Assembly (NCBI GenBank): GCA_946478755.1
Contig: CAMLDJ010000271.1
Location: forward strand, 1 to 7,441
Origin: an uncultured Pedobacter sp.
GTDB lineage: Bacteria; Bacteroidota; Bacteroidia; Sphingobacteriales; Sphingobacteriaceae
Reading direction: 5' to 3'
Length of the DNA stretch: 7,441 bases
In this document: piece by piece, positions 1 through 6,652 of the stretch
How positions within the stretch are numbered: the stretch's first letter is position 1
Layout: every line of letters starts with the position of its first letter
Made by a program: the position numbers and the translations under genes
Notes under the pieces: model-generated
Database searches by the model: none
What the model was told of the DNA's origin: nothing
The model's input: only the letters and a program-made list of their open reading frames with translations

Positions 1-1127
1 CCGACAAAACAGCGGGTTATCTAACCCGCTCTCCAGATGGGAAATTTCTTGCACTTGCTGGATACGATGCCGCACCCGGACTAGCTGGGGTGAGTATTTC
101 CGCGAGCGCAACAGTTAAACGGACTATTGGCATTGTTGATGCAGACGGCATTGTAAATACATCAACAGGCCTGAATACTTTCAGCGGCGTGACCATCCGG
201 TCTGCTGTAACCAGTAACGGAACCGATATCTGGACAACTGGCGGGAATAATGGGATAAGATATACTACCTTGGGCTCGGCAACCTCAATAGCAATTACAA
301 CACCTACAGCACGTTGCCTTAATATATTTAATGACCAGCTGTATGCTTCTACAACAGCAACGAACCTGCGGATTGCGCAAATAGGAACAGGCATGCCGGT
401 AACTGCAGGACAGACTATGACCAATTTACCTGGGATTGCAACAACAAGTGGAAGTCCTTATGGTATTTACATGGCAGACCTGAGCAGCTCGGTGCCAGGA
501 GTGGATGTAATGTATGTGGCAGACGATGGCACAAATGCTTTATCTAAATATTCGCTTGTTGGAGAAACCTGGGTGCTGAATGGAAAAATTGGAACGGCGA
601 CTGATCTATACAGGGGCCTGACTGGCAAGCAGAATGGGGCTGAAGTTGTTTTGTATGCCACCCGTAAAAACAGTGGTTTAACAACAGGAGGCGAGATCGT
701 TTCCATTACAGATACCACGGGCTATAATGTGAATTTTGCCGCACCTCAAGTGGTTTTGCTGGCTTCGGCACCTACGAATACAATCTTTAGGGGAATAGCC
801 CTGGCTCCCGACACCACTACGGCACAAACTTTTAGTATGCTCAGATCCACTATAAAAACACCACAGGAAAAGTCTGCTGTTTTAAGGGTTTTCTGTTCCA
901 ATGGCAGTGATGATCTACTGCTAGTTGTTACATCCAAAACCAAGCTTCAGGGACCGCTCAGAATTGTTAACTTAATTACAAGAAATGTTGTGTACAGCGG
1001 TAATCTGAAAACTGAGGCAGAAAAATCGTCCAGTATAATCAAGGTGAAAAATTTGGTGCCGGGATATTATTCGGCCGCTTATACGACAAGTTTGGGACTG
1101 ATTTACTGTAAATTTTCCTACCAATGA
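1..1127 (+). CDS. Secreted beta-propeller-like protein with T9SS-type C-terminal sorting domain, 5'-truncated
   Basis: The frame is open from the left edge (first whole codon at position 3) to the TGA at 1125-1127, giving 374 visible residues. The GTG at 90 should not be taken as the start, because the 29 codons before it encode a motif that fits the family (SPDGKFLALAGYDAAPG). The body is rich in Gly, Thr, Ser and Asn, with recurring short motifs (IVDADG, GNNGIRY, SPYGIYMADLSSSVPGVD, MYVADDG, YRGLTG, LYATRK). I recognise these from a family of large secreted bacterial proteins that probably fold as a beta-propeller; this is recall, not a search. The last ~80 residues (visible 290-374) resemble a type A type IX sorting domain: RIVNL, NVVYSG, then KVKNLVPGYYSA and a KFSYQ end. 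That predicts export through the outer membrane and a surface-anchored or released product. No catalytic residues can be identified, and the missing N-terminus may hold other domains. It is 109 nt upstream of susC on the same strand, with no clear terminator between. Confidence 0.8.
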   Translation, partial: DKTAGYLTRSPDGKFLALAGYDAAPGLAGVSISASATVKRTIGIVDADGIVNTSTGLNTFSGVTIRSAVTSNGTDIWTTGGNNGIRYTTLGSATSIAITTPTARCLNIFNDQLYASTTATNLRIAQIGTGMPVTAGQTMTNLPGIATTSGSPYGIYMADLSSSVPGVDVMYVADDGTNALSKYSLVGETWVLNGKIGTATDLYRGLTGKQNGAEVVLYATRKNSGLTTGGEIVSITDTTGYNVNFAAPQVVLLASAPTNTIFRGIALAPDTTTAQTFSMLRSTIKTPQEKSAVLRVFCSNGSDDLLLVVTSKTKLQGPLRIVNLITRNVVYSGNLKTEAEKSSSIIKVKNLVPGYYSAAYTTSLGLIYCKFSYQ

Positions 1128-1156
1128 TGTTCGTATTATTCTTCAAGCTGCAAACA

Positions 1157-1169
1157 GTTAATTACTAAC
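1157..1169. promoter_or_regulatory. Imperfect AT-rich palindrome upstream of susC, possible operator
   Basis: The 13-nt sequence GTTAATTACTAAC pairs at five of six positions around a central T (GTTA/TAAC outer arms, one A/C mismatch). It lies about 70 nt before the susC start, where an operator could sit, and GntR-type regulators often bind short AT-rich palindromes. A TATAAG hexamer follows at 1174-1179, but no good Bacteroidota -33/-7 (TTTG / TAnnTTTG) pair is visible. A match this short can easily occur by chance. Confidence 0.2.
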
Positions 1170-1184
1170 CCATTATAAGCACAA

Positions 1185-1219
1185 TGGCCCCTGAAACTTA
1201 ATCTGAAGAAAAAGGGCCA
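1185..1219 (+). promoter_or_regulatory. GC-rich inverted repeat in the susC leader
   Basis: TGGCCC at 1185-1190 pairs perfectly with GGGCCA at 1214-1219 across a 23-nt, A-rich loop. It ends 17 nt before the susC ATG. No T-run follows it on the + strand, so it is not a standard intrinsic terminator. If transcribed it could form a 5'-UTR hairpin that affects translation start or message stability. The function is unknown and chance occurrence is possible. Confidence 0.3.
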
Positions 1220-1236
1220 CATATAAATACAAAAAC

Positions 1237-4200
1237 ATGAGAAAACTGTTATTCATTATTTTTATTTCATTGATCAGCATTAACACCTTTGCACAGCTCA
1301 GAACCATTACCGGAAAAGTAGTTGATGAGCAGAACAAGCCTTTACCGGGTGTTGTTGTAAAGGCAGGCAAAGCTAACACGGGGGCGGCTACCAATCTTCA
1401 GGGCAATTACACATTGAGCGTAGCGGATACGACAAAAACTTTAACTTTTTCTTTTCTTTCTTATATGCCGCAAACGGTCAGCATAAACGGTAAAAGTGTA
1501 ATCAATGTAACCCTGAAAGAAAGTATTACCGAGCTCGAGGAGGTGGTGGCGATTGGTTATGGAACACAGACCAAAGCAAATCTTACAGGTGCGGTAAGTA
1601 GTTTGTCGGTAAAGGAGGTTGAAGGCAGGGCCCTAACTTCTGCAGATCAGATCCTGCAGGGAAAGCTTTCAGGTGTAACCATTGTCCAAAACTCTGGGCG
1701 TCCGGGTGATGACAATTCGGAAATCAGGATCAGGGGTGTTTCTTCAATCGACAACAATAATGATCCCCTGGTTATCATCAATGGTGTGCAAGGTAATATC
1801 AATGATGTGAACCCGAATGATATAGAATCCATGTCCGTGCTTAAAGATGCGGCTTCTGCGGCAATTTATGGTTCGCGTGCTTCTGCGGGCGTAATTATTA
1901 TTGAAACCAAAAAGGGTTTTACAGGTAAAGGGCTGCAGGTTGAATATAATGTAACCGGATCAATGGTGGATGCTACCAGGCTGCCCGAAACAGTTGATTC
2001 TTACACTTATGCATCTTTATTGAATGAGGCAAGGGTAAATGTTGCACTGGCACCAATATATAACCAAACGCAGCTTGATCTGTTTAAAAGCGGGACAGAC
2101 CCGAATTATCCCAATACCAACTGGTATGATGTGTACTATAAAAAAGCATACATGCAGAACCACTACGTGAGCTTAAGGGGCGGCGAAAAGAATTATAAAT
2201 TTTCCAATTCAGTAGGGTATAAAGATCAGCAGGGCATATTGGTAGGAACCTCATCTAAAAGGCTTTCTTTCAACAGCAGTTTAAGCGGTAGTTTTGTTAA
2301 GAATAAAGTAAGGGTTAACTTAGGTTTGGTGGGGTATAATGAAAAAGGGAAGGAGCTTATCTCACCTACAAGTACCGTGCTTGCCGAGATCTCAGGATCT
2401 TTACCAACTGCATTTGTTCAATCCATCGATACCCTTACGGGCAATGCCAATTTATACAGTTATCCGGGAAGGTTTTTGGGCGCAATGGATCTGGGGGGAG
2501 GCATAGAAAACAAACAGAACAGCCTCAATTCGAGAGCAAGCGTAGAGATAGAGCCGATTAAAGGTTTGATCGGAAAGGTTTTGCTGAGCAACAATAAATT
2601 CAAAACAGATTATGTTAATTTTACACCCCGGTTTTACACTTCCGGTACTTACGAAGAAACATCAATCAATCTCAGGGAGTCGAGCCTGGAGAAAAGAAAT
2701 TCGGAAAGTAACCTAAATACGTTTTTGGCAAGCTTGGAGTATACTTTGAAAAAGGGCAAACATGAGGCGAAATTCCTGGCTGCCCACGAAAGATTGGAAA
2801 TGATCTATAATTACGATATGGGCAGTGTGAAAAATCTATCTTCCAACCAGCCGATATTCAATTATGGCGACCCAACATCTCCGTTTTTGAGCAGTGCAGC
2901 AAACGAAACCGCTACAGCGTCCTTGTTCGGCCGTTTCAATTATTCCTATGCCGGTAAATACCTGCTCGAACTGAACATGAGAAGGGATGGTTCCTCGCGT
3001 TTTGCCGATGGAAGAAAATGGGGCAATTTTCCTTCAGTTTCTGCCGGATGGAGAATCAGTGAAGAAGGGTTTTTTAAAGGAATTAAAAAAGATGTATATC
3101 TAAAACTGAGGGGATCGTGGGGCAAGCTGGGCAACCAGAACATATTTACCCAATATGCCTTTGCCGATCAGATGAGCGGCTCGGAATATTATGCTTTTGG
3201 CAATGCAATTGTACCGGGCAGGGGTACCATCATTCTGGCCAATAAAGACACCCGCTGGGAAACTACAGAACAGTTTGATGCAGGATTTGATATGATCCTG
3301 TGGAACAGGCTGAGCATTACCGCCGATTACTTTAACAAGAAGACTTATGATATCTTAGCCCGTGTTACCATTCCGCCTTCACTAGGCGTTACCGTGCTTC
3401 CTTATCAGAATATAGGCGATATGGTAAACAAGGGTATCGAGATGAGTATCGGTTACAATTCGCCTGTAAACAATAAAAAAATAAACTATGGCTTTACTGT
3501 AAATGCCAGTTATATCACCAATAAATTAACATCATTGGGCGGTCTGCCTTATGTAGATCATAGTGCCACTAACCGAAGTGTGGTAGGTGAGCCTTTCTCT
3601 TCATTTTATGGCTATAAAGCGGATGGTATCTACCAGGTGTCAGACTTTACCTGGCAGAACGGTAGTGATCCTTCTGTTCCTCATGCCAGCAGGACCTATG
3701 TCCTAAAACCGGGAATGCCCAATGTATCGGGGGTAATGAGCAATCCTGCGCCGGGTGATATTAAGATTAGCGATGTTAAAAGTGACGGGGTGATTAATGC
3801 AGACGACAAGACCCTGATCGGCAATCCAATCCCCAAACTGCAGTATTCACTTTCAGCAAATGTATCCTATAAGAATTTTGGCTTAAATGTTATTGCGCAG
3901 GGCACGGGCCGTACCGATGCCTATATGAACGGTAACCTGATCGGGCCTTTTTTCAATACCACGGGCCCCTTGCTTACCAGCACGGTAACCGATCGGTGGA
4001 CCATTGATAATCCTTCTGATAAGTACCAAAGGATATATGTAGACAAAGGACGTGATGCGCTGATTACAAGCTACAACATATACAACGCTGCTTATTTCAG
4101 ACTTAAAAGCTTACAATTATCCTACACCTTTAATGCTGCATTTACCAGAAAAATTGATGTAAGCAGATGCAGGGTTTTTGTAAGTGGTGAAAACCTTTTC

Positions 4201-4314
4201 CTGATTTCTGACTTTCCTAAGGGCTTTGATCCTGAAAGACGTTCTACAAACGTTACTGCTGCTTTCCACCCGCAGGTAGCTACTTATTCTATTGGCCTTA
4301 ACCTTAATTTTTAA
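1237..4314 (+). CDS. susC: SusC/RagA-family TonB-linked outer membrane transporter
   Basis: This 1025-residue outer-membrane importer, of normal size for SusC, moves oligosaccharides or similar nutrients captured with SusD into the periplasm using TonB energy. Residues 1-19 form a signal peptide (KLL start, hydrophobic core, cleavage after NTFA). Residues ~22-95 are a carboxypeptidase-regulatory-like beta domain (ITGKVVDEQNKPLPGV). The linker EEVVAIGYGTQ (101-111) is the SusC-family signature before the plug (~115-225), which carries IRIRG (163-167), NPNDIESMSVLKDA and AAIYGSRASAGVIIIETKKG. The rest is barrel, with typical landmarks: NKGIEMSIGY, an acidic EF-hand-like DVKSDGVINADD (846-857), YFRLKSLQLSYTF, SGENLF, DPE and a terminal Phe. 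There is no STN domain before the carboxypeptidase-like domain, so direct anti-sigma signalling is not expected. The usual DGV of the plug reads INGV (181-184). The ATG start is supported by the signal peptide and a preceding A-rich stretch. The substrate cannot be read from the sequence. Confidence 0.96.
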   Translation: MRKLLFIIFISLISINTFAQLRTITGKVVDEQNKPLPGVVVKAGKANTGAATNLQGNYTLSVADTTKTLTFSFLSYMPQTVSINGKSVINVTLKESITELEEVVAIGYGTQTKANLTGAVSSLSVKEVEGRALTSADQILQGKLSGVTIVQNSGRPGDDNSEIRIRGVSSIDNNNDPLVIINGVQGNINDVNPNDIESMSVLKDAASAAIYGSRASAGVIIIETKKGFTGKGLQVEYNVTGSMVDATRLPETVDSYTYASLLNEARVNVALAPIYNQTQLDLFKSGTDPNYPNTNWYDVYYKKAYMQNHYVSLRGGEKNYKFSNSVGYKDQQGILVGTSSKRLSFNSSLSGSFVKNKVRVNLGLVGYNEKGKELISPTSTVLAEISGSLPTAFVQSIDTLTGNANLYSYPGRFLGAMDLGGGIENKQNSLNSRASVEIEPIKGLIGKVLLSNNKFKTDYVNFTPRFYTSGTYEETSINLRESSLEKRNSESNLNTFLASLEYTLKKGKHEAKFLAAHERLEMIYNYDMGSVKNLSSNQPIFNYGDPTSPFLSSAANETATASLFGRFNYSYAGKYLLELNMRRDGSSRFADGRKWGNFPSVSAGWRISEEGFFKGIKKDVYLKLRGSWGKLGNQNIFTQYAFADQMSGSEYYAFGNAIVPGRGTIILANKDTRWETTEQFDAGFDMILWNRLSITADYFNKKTYDILARVTIPPSLGVTVLPYQNIGDMVNKGIEMSIGYNSPVNNKKINYGFTVNASYITNKLTSLGGLPYVDHSATNRSVVGEPFSSFYGYKADGIYQVSDFTWQNGSDPSVPHASRTYVLKPGMPNVSGVMSNPAPGDIKISDVKSDGVINADDKTLIGNPIPKLQYSLSANVSYKNFGLNVIAQGTGRTDAYMNGNLIGPFFNTTGPLLTSTVTDRWTIDNPSDKYQRIYVDKGRDALITSYNIYNAAYFRLKSLQLSYTFNAAFTRKIDVSRCRVFVSGENLFLISDFPKGFDPERRSTNVTAAFHPQVATYSIGLNLNF

Positions 4315-4331
4315 CCTCAAAGCATACAAAA

Positions 4332-5954
4332 ATGAGAACGATAAAATATATAATTTTAAGCTGTCTGGCCTGTCTGCTTTTCGGCTGTACCAAAGAATTT
4401 CTGGACCGTAAACCGATCGATTTTCTCGCTCCCGATAATTTTGAAACTGAAAATGACATCAGAGAGGCTGTAAATGGAATCTACAGGGCATACGTTTCCG
4501 ACAAAAACGAGCCTATATATACCGACTTCATAGTTGATAATGGCTATTTTCCTGATTACAGGGATATGTGGAACAGAACTTATAACAACGAAACCAGTTA
4601 CATCGTTAACAAATGGTCGAGAGATTATAAGGTGATCTTGAGGGCAAACACCGTACTTGCCTATATCGATAAAGTGAAACTTACCGAATCTGCCTACAAA
4701 CAATATAAAGGAGAAGCCACATTTTTGCGTGCGCTCTCCTATGCCGACCTGTCTTTCTTTTTTGGAGGCGTTCCAATGCGTTTAAAACCAGAAGGACTGG
4801 AAGATGCGAATAAGGCCCTGAGCTCAAAAGCAGAAATTATTGAGCTCGTACTTAAAGATCTGGAAGACGCAGCTGCTTTATTGCCAATATCTTATGCCGC
4901 TTCTGAAAAAGGGCGTGCAACAAAAGGTGCTGCACTGGCCATAAAAGCAAGGGTGCTGTTATACAATAAACGATACGAAGAGGCAGCAGCATACTGTGTT
5001 AAAGTTAAGGCTTTGAATTCCTATAAAATCATGCCCGATTATAAAACAATGTTCCTGCCCGAAGGGGAGGCGGGTAACCTGGAAACGATTTTCGATATGC
5101 AATATCAAACCAATGCCCTGCCACAGGGACTATCAAATTCATGGTATGATAGGTTTTATCTATTTTCTGGCTATCAGGTTTCTCACGATCTGTATGAGCA
5201 GTATTATTCTACTAATGGCCTGTCGATTACCAATCCGGCAAATAAACTATACAATCCGGCAGTAAGAACTTCTGATCTGGTTGCCCCTTCAACCTATGTG
5301 TTAAATGGGGGTTACGACAATAGGTTTCAGAGCCGCGATCCAAGGATGCATTTCTCGATTGTTGTTCCCTATACGATCGATTCGTATAATGCCACAACCA
5401 AAGCACCTGGTGTATTTTATCCGACTGATAAAAAAGCAGCCAATTTAACCAGTTTCAGGGTGAGAAAGTATGTAGATTATACCAATTACAATGTTTCGGG
5501 CATTTCTGGGGTAAACCCCATTATTATCAGGTATGCCGATGTGCTGCTGATGGAGGCCGAAGCGCTTGTAGAAAAGGGCGGTTATGATGAAGCTTATGTT
5601 TATTCGCTAATTAACCAGGTGAGGCAGCGCGCCAGTGTGATGATGCCAAAAGTTGAAACTGCGGAGGGCTTGGGTCTTTCTCAACAAGCTCTAAGGAATG
5701 TGATCAGGCACGAAAGAAGGGTAGAATTTGCATTTGAAGGATTGCGGATTTTTGATATCATGCGTTGGGAAAACGGTCCGGATGCCCATAAGGACTTAAA
5801 AGGCTTTAACCCTGCTAAATTAACCAGGTTTGCATCTACCGGAATCGTATATGAGATTACCACGGCATTGCAGCGGACGCCCTTTGATGCCGCAAAAGGA
5901 TATTTATGGCCCATCCCAAAAACGGAAACCGATGCCAATAAACTGATTAAATAA
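4332..5954 (+). CDS. susD: SusD/RagB-family nutrient-binding outer membrane lipoprotein
   Basis: This 540-residue surface lipoprotein acts as the hinged lid over the SusC barrel and captures the ligand. The N-terminus is a type II signal peptide with lipobox LFGC; Cys19 is the predicted lipidated residue, followed by the typical TKEFLDRKP. SusD landmarks run in order: FLRALSYADLSFFFGGVPMR (131-150), the helical TPR-like region ~195-225 (ALAIKARVLLYNKRYEEAAAYC), RDPRM (335-339), IIIRYADVLLMEAEAL (397-412), INQVRQRA (427-434), HERRVEFAFEG with LRIFDIMRW (460-479) and YLWPIPKTE (524-532). It starts 17 nt after susC ends, so the two are co-transcribed and form the standard complex. The C-terminus stops at NKLIK, whereas many family members continue a few residues to an NPGY-like end; this is a slightly short tail, not a broken gene. 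An intrinsic terminator begins 12 nt downstream. Ligand unknown. Confidence 0.96.
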   Translation: MRTIKYIILSCLACLLFGCTKEFLDRKPIDFLAPDNFETENDIREAVNGIYRAYVSDKNEPIYTDFIVDNGYFPDYRDMWNRTYNNETSYIVNKWSRDYKVILRANTVLAYIDKVKLTESAYKQYKGEATFLRALSYADLSFFFGGVPMRLKPEGLEDANKALSSKAEIIELVLKDLEDAAALLPISYAASEKGRATKGAALAIKARVLLYNKRYEEAAAYCVKVKALNSYKIMPDYKTMFLPEGEAGNLETIFDMQYQTNALPQGLSNSWYDRFYLFSGYQVSHDLYEQYYSTNGLSITNPANKLYNPAVRTSDLVAPSTYVLNGGYDNRFQSRDPRMHFSIVVPYTIDSYNATTKAPGVFYPTDKKAANLTSFRVRKYVDYTNYNVSGISGVNPIIIRYADVLLMEAEALVEKGGYDEAYVYSLINQVRQRASVMMPKVETAEGLGLSQQALRNVIRHERRVEFAFEGLRIFDIMRWENGPDAHKDLKGFNPAKLTRFASTGIVYEITTALQRTPFDAAKGYLWPIPKTETDANKLIK

Positions 5955-5966
5955 GAAGATCTGCTG

Positions 5967-6008
5967 CCTGTTGATATGCACAATATGTTTTGCGTATCAA
6001 CGGGTTTT
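5967..6008 (+). terminator. Rho-independent terminator after susD
   Basis: Positions 5967-5979 (CCTGTTGATATGC) pair with 5992-6004 (GCGTATCAACGGG) over 13 bp with two G-U wobbles. One further A-T pair (5980/5991) leaves a 10-nt loop, and TTTT follows at 6005-6008. It starts 12 nt after the susD stop. There is no T-run on the opposite strand side, so it should act on + strand transcripts only. It marks the end of the susCD unit and implies no downstream enzyme gene is read through. Confidence 0.82.
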
Positions 6009-6260
6009 AGGTTGAGTCCAAAGAAGTCGAATCCTTGTTTTAATTATTTGTAAATCAGTCGTTTTTAAGTTATTTCTAACTTTAATTCGCCAAAAAATCA
6101 CCTCGCAGATTTTGTTTCTTATTTATGTTGTCAGGACAATTAAGGCAAGACTTACATCCAATATCATTAAGTTAAGGGATAAATCAAAAAGATGTCACCC
6201 TGAAGCTTAATTTATTGCATAAAATCAATATAAATGACATTTAATTATTGGGCGATATGT
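6009..6260. other. Non-coding AT-rich spacer between convergent genes
   Basis: No credible coding sequence, RNA gene or promoter was found here. A loose inverted repeat (6190-6197 with 6235-6242, one G-T wobble, 37-nt spacing) borders the left side of the following palindrome cluster. Two fragments, 6011-6036 (GGTTGAGTCC...GTCGAATCC) and 6191-6205 (GATGTCACCCTGAAG), look like worn pieces of other intergenic repeats common in this bacterial group, but that rests on memory of such elements. Confidence 0.5.
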
Positions 6261-6480
6261 ATTCCCCTCTTTAGAGGGGTGTCCGCAGGACGGGGTGTTT
6301 TATTAGTCCTAGCCGGACAGGCTTCTTTCTTTTTGGTGTCAAAAAGAAGCAAAAAACACCGGCTGAAAATTTATTCATTTGTGTTATTGTTTTCAGCTGC
6401 ATTCATGAGGGCTTCGCCGTTTTCTTTCGAAGCCAGTGGGATGGCTTGGGCAGTGTGGCCCGAAAAATTTGTTAGGCCGG
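6261..6480. repeat. Cluster of nested palindromes, probable dispersed intergenic repeat element
   Basis: Short inverted repeats are packed end to end here. CCCCTCT/AGAGGGG lies at 6264-6270/6273-6279 and GTCC/GGAC at 6281-6284/6288-6291. GGGGTGT occurs twice directly (6276-6282, 6292-6298). TTCTTTTT/AAAAAGAA is at 6327-6334/6341-6348, AGCCGG/CCGGCT at 6311-6316/6359-6364, GCTGAAAA/TTTTCAGC at 6362-6369/6390-6397, GGCTTCG/CGAAGCC at 6410-6416/6428-6434, and AAGCCA/TGGCTT at 6430-6435/6442-6447. It lies between convergent genes, a usual site for REP- or MITE-like elements. The wording (CCCTCTTTAGAGGGGTGTCC, and a C/T-rich arm facing an A/G-rich arm) is one I recognise from Sphingobacteriaceae intergenic regions. 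The exact borders and copy number cannot be determined from one copy. It carries no transposase. Confidence 0.65.
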
Positions 6481-6652
6481 ATTAAGTAGAACGGGGATAC
6501 GGTGCTATGGCCTAGTTGGGCGGAAATACAAGTTGGTATAAGCCGCTCATATTTAAATGATTACAAAATAACCTCAATGGTAGCGTAGTTGAAGGGTATA
6601 TGGCAGAAAATGAAAAAACTTCTGATAACCACCAAAAGCGGGAAGAACCCAA
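6481..6652. other. Non-coding spacer downstream of the GntR gene
   Basis: I see no gene here. TAGGCC at 6473-6478 and GGCCTA at 6509-6514 form an inverted repeat spanning the edge of the palindrome cluster, so the element may extend to about 6520. On the minus strand, the stretch after the regulator's stop has a T6 run (complement of 6613-6618) preceded by only a 4-5 bp stem, which is too weak to call a terminator. Confidence 0.45.

Noticed and set aside
17..424. Long minus-strand open frame opposite the first gene
   Set aside because: It is a shadow of the + strand coding sequence, with no recognisable domain. The same applies to the other antisense frames inside susC and susD.
90..1127. 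GTG at 90 as the start of the first gene
   Set aside because: The same frame is open to the left edge and the upstream codons encode residues that fit the family, so the gene is cut by the window rather than starting here.
6234..6485. An 83-codon + strand open frame in the convergent gap
   Set aside because: It runs straight through the palindrome cluster, and its product has no recognisable domain and reflects the repeat sequence (FFLVSKRSKKHR, FSFEASG). Such frames over intergenic repeats are usually over-annotated.
6497..6570. tRNA-like look of the GGCGG...CCGCT stretch
   Set aside because: No cloverleaf could be built: there is no proper T-arm, anticodon stem or acceptor pairing at the right spacing.
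6613..6645. Intrinsic terminator for the regulator on the minus strand
   Set aside because: A T6 run is present, but the preceding stem is only CTTC/GAAG with a loop of about 19 nt, too weak to call.
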